From JBJXGE01 sp046154185 (lineage in GTDB: Bacteria; Planctomycetota; UBA8108; UBA1146; JAJFFE01): 64,000 nucleotides of DNA. Below, one piece after another: positions 1 through 9,137 of the stretch. The position numbers were made by a program, and so were the translations under genes. The stretch lies in contig JBJXGE010000009.1 in assembly GCA_046154185.1 (NCBI GenBank), positions 124,001 through 188,000 on the forward strand, in the 5' to 3' direction. Below the pieces are notes generated by a model. That model was not told the DNA's origin and searched no databases. It saw only the letters and a list, made by a program, of their open reading frames with translations. Each line of letters begins with the position of its first letter. Positions within the stretch are counted from its first letter, which is position 1.

Positions 1-495
1 GATTTGCCCGCCGCTGAAGGGATCGACCAGCGTCGCTTCGCCGTCCATTTCGACGCTAATCAAGAAATGTCCCGGCGAATTGATGCCGGTGACTTCGATC
101 TCGAGCAGTTCGAAGACGACTTTATAGATCAAGCACAAACTGACCGGCAAGCCACGACGCGTCGCCAACACCTTCGACAAATAGCTGTTCGTCGGGTTGT
201 AGTAATCCTGCTGGTTGCCGCGAAATCTCTGATTGTCGAACAGATACTGATGCCCGTGCGCGAAGATGGCTCGTCGCAATCCGCTGCGCGCCCGCTCTTT
301 GATGCGCGCCGCATACGCTTCGAGTTGTGCCAGCACCGCGTCCGGATTGGCGTCGTCGAGTTGATGCATGGAGATGGCGACCGCCGCGCGCACGAGCGCT
401 GCATTGCTGCGCAGGTTTGGGAGTTGCGCGGCAAACAAGTCGTAGGCCTCGCGGCGACAGTACCGCGGTAGCGGCACCGGTTTGAGATTCGGCAT
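1..495 (-). CDS. SirB1-family transglutaminase-like protein (3' end cut by window edge)
   Basis: The first 165 residues, read on the minus strand from an ATG at 495, resemble the SirB1/Transglut_core2 family (protein of unknown biochemical role with a transglutaminase-like fold). Family hallmarks seen are a DYYNPTNSYLSKVL block, then RRGLPVSLCLIY, then INSPGHFLISV followed by DPFSGG. These cover the nucleophile-region, the His and the Asp segments. No signal peptide is visible. It is the last gene seen of a minus-strand operon that begins near 10.57 kb; the stop of the preceding VWA gene is 57 bases upstream. Transglutaminase-fold proteins often accompany MoxR/DUF58/VWA clusters, but those are usually the larger transglut_core type, so the role here is uncertain. 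The C-terminus lies outside the window. Confidence 0.82.
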   Translation of the reverse strand, partial: MPNLKPVPLPRYCRREAYDLFAAQLPNLRSNAALVRAAVAISMHQLDDANPDAVLAQLEAYAARIKERARSGLRRAIFAHGHQYLFDNQRFRGNQQDYYNPTNSYLSKVLATRRGLPVSLCLIYKVVFELLEIEVTGINSPGHFLISVEMDGEATLVDPFSGGQI

Positions 496-552
496 GCTCG
501 TCCTGATCTTGTCGGCCGCGCCGGACGGCGCACACGGCCACGTCCCTCGTTT

Positions 553-3500
553 TCAGTTTTCCCGTCGGCCGCCAATGGTAGCGCTTCCGGCGTCCGCCGC
601 AACCGCGGTCGTTCGGCGCTGGTGTTCCGCACTTCTGGCGCGCGACGGCCAGCACGCGAGGCCAACTCCAAGGACCACGAGAATGAAGTCGAGCGAGAAG
701 TGCTCGTGGCGCGGCGCGAAAAAATGAGTCGATGCGGCAAATTCCGCTAGCGGCCGCGGGTCCCAAGTCGAATCCGCCGGGATCCAAGTACTACTCGTGG
801 GCGCGACTTCGATCGTGACACCGTGGCGCGCGTCGGCTGGTCGCGCCAACAAATATCCGCCACGCTCCCACGCGGCTGCTGGAATCGTACGCGTTCCTTC
901 GCCATCGATGCGCAGTTGCGCCGCAAGCACGAGCGCCTCTCCATCGCGTCGTTCCAACCAAATCCAAGCGCCACCCGTCGCGTCACGGCGCAGTTCGACG
1001 CGGCGCGGTTCGGTCGGCGCATCCCGCACCGACGCTAAGAGCACTTGCGCGAGCGCGCTCGAGAGTGCTTGGCCCGCTTCGCGCGTCGGCCAGTCGGCGG
1101 CGGCGAGACTGCTTTGCCAAGTCAGAGCGCTGCCCCGTCCGAGCGAACGCTCCACGAACGACGGCAGTCCTTCGCCGTCCATCCAAAGTGTTCGCACTCC
1201 CGCGCGCTGCGGTAGCGGCGGTGTGACGATCGCGCGCCGCGGCGCGGGAATCTCCGCCGGCACGCCACGCAACAGTGGATCGCGAACCGCGGGCCGCAGC
1301 GGGCCAACGATATCGCGCCAAGGACTGGGTGGATGTTCGATCGCGCCGCGAACGACGCTCGTCGCGGTCCGCACATCCCCGACCGCCGCGTAAGTTCCGC
1401 CCGCCGCCTGCACGAGTTCCTGGAGTGCTGAATGCTGCGCAGTCGCTCCCAACGCGACGATGGCGAGTTCGACCTGCGAGTGCGCGAGCTCGGCGCCGAT
1501 TCGGCTCCAGTCCGCGCGTTCGACGAGACCATCCGTCACCAGCAAGATCGAACGCTTCCCGACGCGTGCGCTCAATGTCGTGCGTACGGCTGTCAACGCG
1601 CGATCGAGATGCGTGCCTCCGCCCGGCTGCTCGCTGAGGACGCGCGCGACGAGTTGCGCATCGACCGGCGCGCCGGGTTGCGCGATCCAGCGCGGCTCGT
1701 CCGCGAACACGCACACACCCCAGCGACTTGCGAGCGGAGTCGACTCGAGCGCCGTCGTGACGGCTGCGAGCATCGTTGCCAGCGCATCGCCGCGAATGCT
1801 CCCGGAGAAATCGACGAGCACGACGCCGTAGTCGCTGTCGTCCGGCGGCTGCCGCGGGAGCGGCTGCGCGAGTAAATCCGAGAGCTGGGTTTTCTGAGCC
1901 GACTCGGCGTGAAAGGTCGCGCCTGCCGCGACGAGCAAAGTGCCGCCGTTCTCGATCCAAGTGCGTAAGGCGTCGAACTCGGCGAATGCGAAACGCTCGG
2001 GAGCAGCGTCGTCCCAGACAACGAGCTGCGGTGCCCGCTCGCCGACCAAGATCGGTGCCAGTTCGACCGCACGCGGCGCGTCGAGGAGTTCGAAGCCCGC
2101 AGCCGCGAGCCAACGCCCGCGCGTTCGTGTTTCGGTCGCCGCAAGTGGGTTGGTGAGGAGCAGCGCCCGTGGCCGTGATTCGACGACGAACGTCGCTGGC
2201 GCCGCCGCCGTCGCGTCACTCGTCTGAAACTCGCACAGCCAGTTGCCAGCGACTTCCGGTTGCATCGCGAACGGCGCATCGGCTTCGAGCGACTTTTCGC
2301 GGCGGGCGCCATCCGCGCCGGTCACCACGAGTCGTCCCGCGCGCGGCGGATGCACGCGCACGGTCAAAGTGCCGCCGACTTCGATGCGGCTCGCGGAGAG
2401 GACGAGTTCGACCGCGTCGCCAGGTGACTCGATCGCGAGCGAGATCTGCCGCTGGCGGAGGTGTGAGCGAAAAGCTTCCGCGTTCGCCGGCACAGCGGCA
2501 TGACTCGGGACGCGCAACACGCCGCCACTTGGCAGGAGGTCGAGATCTGCAGCGCTGAGCGCGTGTCGGGAGTCGATCGTGGCTGCGACGGTTCGCGGTT
2601 CACCAAACGGGAGCGGCGGAACGAGGAGCGCCGCGCCGAGCGCGCTGAGCAACAAGCTGCGACGAAGGTGCGAACTCAGCGCGGCAAGTCGCCAACCGAG
2701 CACGGCGAGCACGCACAACAACAAGAACCGCGGGAGTTCGCGCCAGCGCGCACTCGGTGCTGGTGCGTTCGGTTCGATTCGCAGCAACACACGTTCGACG
2801 AGACGACCCCAGAGGACGGGCCACGCCGCCGTGTCGATGAGGTCGGCGCGGTCCGGATCGAAGTCGAAGGCGAGCGAATCGCGACCAGCGCGCAAGAGGG
2901 GACCAGCCTCCGAATCGATCCAGACGGAGTCGAATCGTCGTGCATCTACGACCGCTTCTTGGCGAGTGAGAATCGTCCAATGCTCGAGGTCGAGACCGCG
3001 GACCAACGCGTGCCCGGCAATCGTCGAGCGGGCACGCGGCAGAAAACCCGTTTCCGGCGCATCGGTCGCCGGCAAAAAAATCAGAAAAGGCGGTTGGTCG
3101 GCTGCTCGCTGCGCGTCGGCGGTGCTGCCTGCCGTTGCGCGGCGAACGATGCACGCGGGCGCATTGTCGTCCATGCGGGTCCAGCCGGCAGCGCACAGCG
3201 CGACGAGCGCGGCTTCGACGGCCGGTGAGCGCGATTCATCGCGAACCGCCAGCGGCGTGAAGCGCGGTGGAATGACGGCCTGCGCTCGAAATTCGACGCG
3301 GGTCGCGGGCGCGCTCGTGCAAACTTCCATGTGAAGGGATGCGCCGGGCGGCAGATCCGGCGCGGCGAACTCCCACGTGTCGACATCGCCCGCGTCTCGA
3401 TGTTCTACGGGCGCGGTCTCGGACCAGGCGCCGCAGGTGAATGTCGCCGTGCGGTCGAGCGCGCTTCGCGGCAACAGCGCTTCGACGCGCAATCGACCCT

Positions 3501-3810
3501 GCGGTCCCGGTTGGCGAACAACGCGCAAGACGCCGTGCGTGCCGGGATCCGCTGGCGAGCCGGGCAGCAACACCGGTCGGCTCAGCGCGCCGACGGCGAC
3601 GCCGAGGAACAACAGCAACAGGAATTGCGACACTCGCGGTCGCGCCGTTGAGCCGCTGACTCGTCGCCAAATGAATGTGCTGCCGACCGCGATGTCGAGT
3701 GGACGCCGCGCTGCGATCAACCAATAGATGAACGCCGGAATTGCCAGCCAAAGCGCGTTGGGGCGCAGCAGCACGAGTCGACTCAGCGCTAGCTCGGTCA
3801 ACTCCGGCAT
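553..3810 (-). CDS. BatA-like membrane protein with von Willebrand factor A domain
   Basis: A 1085-residue protein starting at ATG 3810, which overlaps the end of the DUF58 gene by 13 bases. It opens with the BatA-type N-terminus: two hydrophobic segments at about 18-36 and 60-80 around a short PLDIAVGSTFIWRR stretch. Two further membrane segments lie near 365-405. A glutamine-amidotransferase-like segment with a WIENGGTLLV motif lies at about 590-640. A VWA domain follows at about 665-830 with the metal-site motif DFSGS and a later LLVTDG. A last hydrophobic segment sits near 1045-1060. Such proteins act in the cytoplasmic membrane with MoxR ATPases and DUF58 proteins, by analogy with the Bat aerotolerance systems. 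A longer reading up to 3990 would overlap DUF58 heavily and is less likely. Confidence 0.88.
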   Translation of the reverse strand: MPELTELALSRLVLLRPNALWLAIPAFIYWLIAARRPLDIAVGSTFIWRRVSGSTARPRVSQFLLLLFLGVAVGALSRPVLLPGSPADPGTHGVLRVVRQPGPQGRLRVEALLPRSALDRTATFTCGAWSETAPVEHRDAGDVDTWEFAAPDLPPGASLHMEVCTSAPATRVEFRAQAVIPPRFTPLAVRDESRSPAVEAALVALCAAGWTRMDDNAPACIVRRATAGSTADAQRAADQPPFLIFLPATDAPETGFLPRARSTIAGHALVRGLDLEHWTILTRQEAVVDARRFDSVWIDSEAGPLLRAGRDSLAFDFDPDRADLIDTAAWPVLWGRLVERVLLRIEPNAPAPSARWRELPRFLLLCVLAVLGWRLAALSSHLRRSLLLSALGAALLVPPLPFGEPRTVAATIDSRHALSAADLDLLPSGGVLRVPSHAAVPANAEAFRSHLRQRQISLAIESPGDAVELVLSASRIEVGGTLTVRVHPPRAGRLVVTGADGARREKSLEADAPFAMQPEVAGNWLCEFQTSDATAAAPATFVVESRPRALLLTNPLAATETRTRGRWLAAAGFELLDAPRAVELAPILVGERAPQLVVWDDAAPERFAFAEFDALRTWIENGGTLLVAAGATFHAESAQKTQLSDLLAQPLPRQPPDDSDYGVVLVDFSGSIRGDALATMLAAVTTALESTPLASRWGVCVFADEPRWIAQPGAPVDAQLVARVLSEQPGGGTHLDRALTAVRTTLSARVGKRSILLVTDGLVERADWSRIGAELAHSQVELAIVALGATAQHSALQELVQAAGGTYAAVGDVRTATSVVRGAIEHPPSPWRDIVGPLRPAVRDPLLRGVPAEIPAPRRAIVTPPLPQRAGVRTLWMDGEGLPSFVERSLGRGSALTWQSSLAAADWPTREAGQALSSALAQVLLASVRDAPTEPRRVELRRDATGGAWIWLERRDGEALVLAAQLRIDGEGTRTIPAAAWERGGYLLARPADARHGVTIEVAPTSSTWIPADSTWDPRPLAEFAASTHFFAPRHEHFSLDFILVVLGVGLACWPSRARSAEHQRRTTAVAADAGSATIGGRREN

Positions 3811-4700
3811 CGACGCAACAGCCTTCCTGAGCGAAGTATCGCCGTCGCCATCGAAAGCAGCGGCAGCTCGGTCTCGATACAGATGAGATCGCCGCCGGCG
3901 GCGCGCAAGCGCCGAGCCAGTGACGCGTGATAGCTGGCGAGCGCTTGGCGATAGCGATCCAAGGTCGTCGCGTCGAGCGTTCCGCGCCACGGCGATTCCG
4001 GCTCGCGGGAATGAAGACGCAGCGATCTTTGCCCTAAGCGCGGGTTGACCAATAACTCTGGACGCAATTCGGTCGGTTCGAGGAGCGCAAGCAGGAACGG
4101 CGGCCCGTGTCGCAAGAGTGGGGCGATCGTCGCATCTGGATTCTCAACACCAAAGGCATCCGAGATCACGATGATGGCGCCGCGCCCAGCCGGATGGGGG
4201 GGCACGGTTGCGAAGGAGCGTTGTAGATCGCTGACGCGCTCGGTCGGCGACGGCGAGCGAAGTTCGCGCGTGATGGCGTCGATCGACGCACTGCTCGTGT
4301 TGCGCCAGCGCCACGCCGTGCCGCCCGCGTAGCCGAAGACGCGGAAGGCATCACCGCGCCGCCGGGCCACCGCCGCAAAGAGCCACAGCAGTTGGGCGGC
4401 GGCGGCATCGCGAAGACCATCGCCGATGCCTTGCATCGATGCGGTGCGATCGACCAGCACCGTCAGTGGCAGCGCAGTGTCTTGCCGCGTGACGCGCACG
4501 ACACGACGGCGCAGGCGCGCGTAGATTTTTAGATCGAGGCGCCGCACGTCATCGCCGGGTTGGAAGTCGCGATATTGTTCGAACTCGCCGGAACTCCCGC
4601 GCCAGGCGCTCGGCGCGCTCGCGCCGTTACCGTCGCTGCCCCGCACGGCCCAGCGCAGATGGCGAACTAGCCCCTCGACGATTTCGGTGGATTCTTGCAC
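3798..4700 (-). CDS. DUF58 domain protein
   Basis: A 300-residue DUF58 protein (VWA-related, found beside MoxR ATPases). The signature appears as GEFEQYRDFQPGDDVRRLD followed by a WAxYAR-like segment (IYARLRRRVVR), then LTVLVDRTASM with the VWA-like metal-site residues and an IIVISDAFG strand. The chosen start is a GTG whose first base is the last base of the upstream stop codon (TAGTG), so translation is probably coupled. A longer in-frame reading to 5048 would lie inside the upstream gene and has no family similarity. DUF58 proteins are thought to work with the MoxR ATPase encoded two genes upstream and the VWA membrane protein just downstream. Their substrates are unknown. Confidence 0.9.
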   Translation of the reverse strand: MQESTEIVEGLVRHLRWAVRGSDGNGASAPSAWRGSSGEFEQYRDFQPGDDVRRLDLKIYARLRRRVVRVTRQDTALPLTVLVDRTASMQGIGDGLRDAAAAQLLWLFAAVARRRGDAFRVFGYAGGTAWRWRNTSSASIDAITRELRSPSPTERVSDLQRSFATVPPHPAGRGAIIVISDAFGVENPDATIAPLLRHGPPFLLALLEPTELRPELLVNPRLGQRSLRLHSREPESPWRGTLDATTLDRYRQALASYHASLARRLRAAGGDLICIETELPLLSMATAILRSGRLLRRCRS

Positions 4701-7700
4701 TAAGGGTCCGCTCTCCAGCCTTCGACAACCCCCCAGGGCCGCGCGAGTCGGAGTTCGTCGTTGATGACGGTCGGTGGAGTCTGCACGTAAGAAAACGAGC
4801 GCCCAAAATCCTGTTCGGGCCAAGCCGTGCGCGCCGAGATGATGACGCGCCAACTCGACGGCGAGGTTCGTGTATCGAGCGCGAGGAGATCGCGACCCAG
4901 CACGAGTAACTCGTCGTGCCAGCGGCCGAGCGCGCAAAGCCGCACGAACGCTCGATCCGTCTCGACTGGCAGCTCCGGCAGCGGCAGGAGCGTGAAGGCA
5001 TCGGTTCCCAACGGAGTCTCTTCGCTCAGGCGTTGCGCCGCGAGCCAATACTCGCCGTCAGCGAATCCAAACACGTAGAGTTGTTCGCCGGCGATTTCGA
5101 GGTCGAAGGCGCCCGTGCGCGGTAACGCGATGCGATCTGCCCCGATCCACAACTCATCGCTCTTCGTCGTCGCGGGCAAGAGACAAAGCGCGCCGTTCCG
5201 GGTGCGCGCGACATCGGCGAAACGCGTCCAGCGCGTCGCGTGAGGTGTCGGCACGAGCTCTATTCGCGGCTGATCGGAGCTCGCCGCGACGACGCGTTGC
5301 ACGAGATCCGTGAGCACGACAAGTTCATCCTCCGCCGCGAAATACCAAAGGCGCGGTGTGTTGGCGGCGCTCGTCACTCCGGCGAGATGGGGGCCACGCG
5401 ATGGTTGGGAGTTTTCGTCGTCCCACAGATTTGGCGGCGCGGATGGGAATCCAGCGGGCCCCGGCAACGGAGTGCGAAGGTCGGCGATCCAACGCGGCGC
5501 GGATGTCGAGAGTTGCCAAAACAACACATGACCACCCGTCGTGACCGCCGCGGCGCGTTGGTCGGTCCGCAGCTCGGTGACGATCGTCTCTGTCTCGAGA
5601 AAAGCCGGCAGCGCAAGGCGCGCCGGCGGCTCGGGTCCGAACGGCCACGATTCCCGCTGCTGCAGAGTTGTCTCTGGAGCGCTGCGTTGCCAGACTCGAC
5701 GAAACTCGGCATCGAAGACTCGCGGTGGCATCGCTCCAGATTCGGGAAGCAGTTGCTCGAGCGCGGGCGCTTCGCGAACCCAAAATGCGGGAGCCGCGGC
5801 TTCGAAGTCGATGTCACTCCGAAGGTTCGTCGCTCGATAACCGGGGAACTCGCGATGGCGCGGCGCCTTCGCGAGGGCCGCAAGTTCGAAGACGGCCCGC
5901 GTGCCATCGGCCATGCGCAGCACGGCACCACTCGGGCTGGCGATCCAAGCCGTCACGTCGAGGTTTGGATTTCCCGCTCGCAGTCGCGCGCCCTTGATGA
6001 AGTCTTGGATTGGCGCGGCATCCGGCGGCGGCCCGGGTCTGCAGCGCGTGAGCAGTTCGTAGTCGACGCCCAACTGGTCCTTCAGCTCCGGGTCAATGGT
6101 GAGCAACGACATCGGTGTCGGGGATTCCAAGCGCCATTCCTCGCGCCAATGATCTTCGTGCCAGGTCAGAAGTGCTGCGCCGAGCCCAGTGACCAGCGCG
6201 GACTTTGGGCTCCAACGAAGAACGTCCGTGAGAGGCGCGAGCGCACCTGCGGACCAGGCAGCGCCGTTCGCGCCGATGAGTCGGTTTGGCTCTAATTCGA
6301 TGCCGAGGATTCGCTCGACTTCTTCGATATCGGGGTCGGGGTCCATACGCCAGGATTCGAGTTGAGATCCCGTCGCAGCTCCAGAACACCAGGATAAACG
6401 AAGGGCTCGGCCGCGAGTCACGCCGACGATTCGGTCACGGTCGGATTCACGGGAACTGAAACTGAGGTTTGCCGGACCTACTTTCATAATGATCCGGTCG
6501 GATAGCTTTCGAATCCAAGTTCCCCATCGCGACGGCTCGCGGACTCGGATCGGTGTGGAACTGTCGAGGCTAGGTATCGCGATGTGGACGGCACGCGACA
6601 TATCCGAGTGATTTGCCGAGAGTCGCCCTCGATGGTAGAGGAGCTGGGCCTCGCGGCCGCTACCCGGATCGCTGGCCAAGATTGCCTGCGAGAGTCGCGG
6701 GATCAGGCGGGCGCGCGCTTCGGTGATGACTGTGGAATCATTTAGGCTTGGAGTTGCAAGCAGTTCGGCAGCTTCGAGCACGTCGAACTCGTTCTCAAGT
6801 GTGGTTTCCCAACCCAGCGATTGGCGCCAAACTCGCGGCAGATACTCCGTTCGATCGAATTCGTTCGGTTCCAGTTGCCAGAGCGCAAATTCGCGGCGTG
6901 CGGCGATTGGATCTCGAACGGCAAGAAGGGCTAAACAAACGGCGAGACTTGGACGTCCACCCGGCGCACAGAGGCTTTGGATCGTAGCGCTGCGCCGATC
7001 CGAAACGAAAGGGCCTGGGTCTGCGAGTACTTCGAGTGCGAGCGAGTCGCGAGGTTCGGTCGCAGTCACCGCAGCTGAGTTCGAGGATGTCGGTGTTAAG
7101 GCGTTCGCAGTCGTGTTGTCGACCGACGAAGCGCCAACTCCGTCCGTTCGGTTGTTTCTCGTTTCTTGCTCGGCGCTCACGAATGGCGCAGTCAACACGC
7201 GAACTCGTTCTTCCTCGCTCAACCCAAAGAGCCAGACTCCATCTCCGGTCAACCGAAAGACCCGCGCGCGCTCCTCGTTGGAGATGGGATATGGGCTGCG
7301 CGGGTCGGGTTCCGCGTCGATCGCGACGAGGTCATATTTCCTCAACAGCTCGTCGGCGCGCCAGCCATCGGCCGCATCGAGATAAACGCGAAACGCCTCC
7401 GCGTCGCGGCCTTTTTCGATGAGGAGCGCGGCCACCTCGAGGTAGTGTCCTTCCTCGATCGCCCATGCGGCGGCGGTTTCCAACGGGACGTCGGCGATCG
7501 CCTGCGCCAGGAGTTCGCGAATGCGCGCGGGATCGCCCGCGTGCAGGCGTATTTCGATTTCCCAGCGGTCGATCGGCGGGAGCGTTAGCGGTGGACCCGC
7601 GGCCCACACTTCGCGGGCGCGCTCGCGCCAACGGCTTGTGAGGCAGAGGCGCGTCAGCCGCAGTCGCGTGACGTCGGCGATGGTTGTCGAGCTCGCGTCG

Positions 7701-8023
7701 CCCGCCGCGAGGCTACGTTCAAACGCGACAAACGCGCGCGCGGGCGCCGCCGCCGCTTCCCAGAACCGACCCGCGAGGTACGCGTCGACGCCGGTCGCAC
7801 CGCGCTCGAGATGTTCGGCGAGCGGCGCGATCCCGCCATGATCGGCGGCCCAGCGTGAAAGTTGCGCGACGGCGTTCTCGTCGGTGGGTGCGCGGCGCAG
7901 TGGTGCGAGCAAGCGATCGTAGAGCAGCTGCGAGTCGTCCGCGTGTGTGCGTTGCGCTAGCGCGAACACGATGCTGACAACGATGAATAGCCATCGACTG
8001 CGAGGTTCCAGAGTTGTACGCAT
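4700..8023 (-). CDS. Large exported protein of unknown function in the MoxR operon
   Basis: A 1107-residue protein that I do not recognise. The chosen ATG at 8023 has a GGAG ribosome-binding site 8 bases upstream and gives a clear signal peptide: MRTTLEPRSR, then a hydrophobic run ending in ALAQRTHA. The first 250 residues are Ala/Leu/Arg-rich with helical TPR-like periodicity (for example an LLAQAIADVPLETAAAWAIEEG stretch split over two helices). The C-terminal 600 residues have short Trp-containing strands (LWIGADRIALP, ELLVLGRDLLAL) that suggest a beta-propeller. It lies between moxR (28-base gap) and DUF58 (one-base overlap), so it is very probably co-expressed with them. It may be the periplasmic part or client of the complex; that is inference from position only. 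Confidence 0.8.
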   Translation of the reverse strand: MRTTLEPRSRWLFIVVSIVFALAQRTHADDSQLLYDRLLAPLRRAPTDENAVAQLSRWAADHGGIAPLAEHLERGATGVDAYLAGRFWEAAAAPARAFVAFERSLAAGDASSTTIADVTRLRLTRLCLTSRWRERAREVWAAGPPLTLPPIDRWEIEIRLHAGDPARIRELLAQAIADVPLETAAAWAIEEGHYLEVAALLIEKGRDAEAFRVYLDAADGWRADELLRKYDLVAIDAEPDPRSPYPISNEERARVFRLTGDGVWLFGLSEEERVRVLTAPFVSAEQETRNNRTDGVGASSVDNTTANALTPTSSNSAAVTATEPRDSLALEVLADPGPFVSDRRSATIQSLCAPGGRPSLAVCLALLAVRDPIAARREFALWQLEPNEFDRTEYLPRVWRQSLGWETTLENEFDVLEAAELLATPSLNDSTVITEARARLIPRLSQAILASDPGSGREAQLLYHRGRLSANHSDMSRAVHIAIPSLDSSTPIRVREPSRWGTWIRKLSDRIIMKVGPANLSFSSRESDRDRIVGVTRGRALRLSWCSGAATGSQLESWRMDPDPDIEEVERILGIELEPNRLIGANGAAWSAGALAPLTDVLRWSPKSALVTGLGAALLTWHEDHWREEWRLESPTPMSLLTIDPELKDQLGVDYELLTRCRPGPPPDAAPIQDFIKGARLRAGNPNLDVTAWIASPSGAVLRMADGTRAVFELAALAKAPRHREFPGYRATNLRSDIDFEAAAPAFWVREAPALEQLLPESGAMPPRVFDAEFRRVWQRSAPETTLQQRESWPFGPEPPARLALPAFLETETIVTELRTDQRAAAVTTGGHVLFWQLSTSAPRWIADLRTPLPGPAGFPSAPPNLWDDENSQPSRGPHLAGVTSAANTPRLWYFAAEDELVVLTDLVQRVVAASSDQPRIELVPTPHATRWTRFADVARTRNGALCLLPATTKSDELWIGADRIALPRTGAFDLEIAGEQLYVFGFADGEYWLAAQRLSEETPLGTDAFTLLPLPELPVETDRAFVRLCALGRWHDELLVLGRDLLALDTRTSPSSWRVIISARTAWPEQDFGRSFSYVQTPPTVINDELRLARPWGVVEGWRADP

Positions 8024-8051
8024 CAAGTTGGCTCCGTCTGCGGAACGACAC

Positions 8052-9083
8052 TCACGGCTTGATGGCGAGCGCGACTTCCGCCGCAATCTCGGCGCCGGTG
8101 AGGCCGCGCAATTCGCCGTCCATGCTGAGCAAGAGTCGATGGCGCAAAACTGGCGCGAGAAACCGCAACAAGTCGCCGTGACTCAAGTGGAGACGACCGG
8201 CGCGCAAAGCCGCGACCTTGCCGGCGAGCACGAGACTCTGCATCGCCCGCACGCCGCCGCCGTACCGCACGCCTTCGCGCACGATCGCGGGCGCCTCGCG
8301 ACCGGCCGGTTGCGTCGCCTCGATGAGGCGCGCCGCGAAATCCAGAACGGCGCGCGCGGCGATGACGTTCCGGCAGTCAGCGCGCATAGCGAGGAGCCGT
8401 GCGCGGTCGATCACGGTCGGCGCTCGGGCGCTGTCGGCGCCGGTCGTGCGCTCGGCGATCTCGATGAGATCGTCGTGGCCGGGCGGGTCGAGATGAATTT
8501 CCAGCAAGAATCGATCGAGCTGCGCTTCCGGCAGCGGATAAGTGCCTTCCATCTCGATGGGATTACGCGTCGCAAAAAGCGTGAAGATCGGATCGAGCGG
8601 ATGGCGCACGCCGCCGGTGGTGACCGCGCCTTCTTGCATCGCTTCGAGGAGCGCCGACTGCGTACGCGGTGTGCCGCGATTGATTTCATCGGCGAGCAGA
8701 AACTGCGTGAAAATCGGTCCGGGCACGAACTCCACGCGGTGCGCGCTCTCGGCGCCCGCACTGGCGCCGCTCGTGACCATGCCACTGGTCACCAACGTAT
8801 CGCAGCCCAAAATATCCGCCGGCAACAAATCCGGCGTGAATTGCACGCGGCCGAACTCGAGTCCCGACGCGACCGCAAGCTGACGCACGAGCAGCGTTTT
8901 TCCCGTACCCGGCACGCCTTCGAGGAGGCCGTGCCCGCCAGCGAGCAGCACGGTCAAGATTTCTTCGAGCGCGGCGTCTTGCCCAACGACGGTTTGATGC
9001 ACGGCGTCGATGAGCGCCTCGGCGTCGCGCGCAAACGCCGCGACGCGATCCCGCACGCTCGCCGATTCATTCAACGCTGGCAT
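8052..9083 (-). CDS. MoxR-family AAA+ ATPase
   Basis: A 343-residue MoxR ATPase. The AAA_3 core is intact: Walker A GVPGTGKT, the FTPDLLPADILG segment, Walker B FLLADEINR, an ATRNPIEMEGTYPLPEAQLDRF sensor/arginine region (given here in parts) and the C-terminal lid. A short insertion (SGMVTSGASAGAES) between the FTPDL segment and Walker B is longer than in most MoxR proteins. The ATG at 9083 was chosen because GGAGAG sits 7 bases before it; the longer reading to 9137 adds an unconserved Arg-rich leader. MoxR proteins are chaperone-like ATPases that act with VWA-domain partners. Here the partners are the DUF58 and BatA-like proteins encoded downstream. Confidence 0.93.
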   Translation of the reverse strand: MPALNESASVRDRVAAFARDAEALIDAVHQTVVGQDAALEEILTVLLAGGHGLLEGVPGTGKTLLVRQLAVASGLEFGRVQFTPDLLPADILGCDTLVTSGMVTSGASAGAESAHRVEFVPGPIFTQFLLADEINRGTPRTQSALLEAMQEGAVTTGGVRHPLDPIFTLFATRNPIEMEGTYPLPEAQLDRFLLEIHLDPPGHDDLIEIAERTTGADSARAPTVIDRARLLAMRADCRNVIAARAVLDFAARLIEATQPAGREAPAIVREGVRYGGGVRAMQSLVLAGKVAALRAGRLHLSHGDLLRFLAPVLRHRLLLSMDGELRGLTGAEIAAEVALAIKP

Positions 9084-9137
9084 TCGTTCTCTCCAATTTG
9101 CGCGCGCGCGACCCCGTGGCCGCGATGGGCGTCGCAA

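Noticed and set aside
122..787. Overlapping minus-strand ORFs at the left edge
   Set aside because: They are in other frames of the SirB1-like and VWA genes, Arg-rich, and without any family motif.
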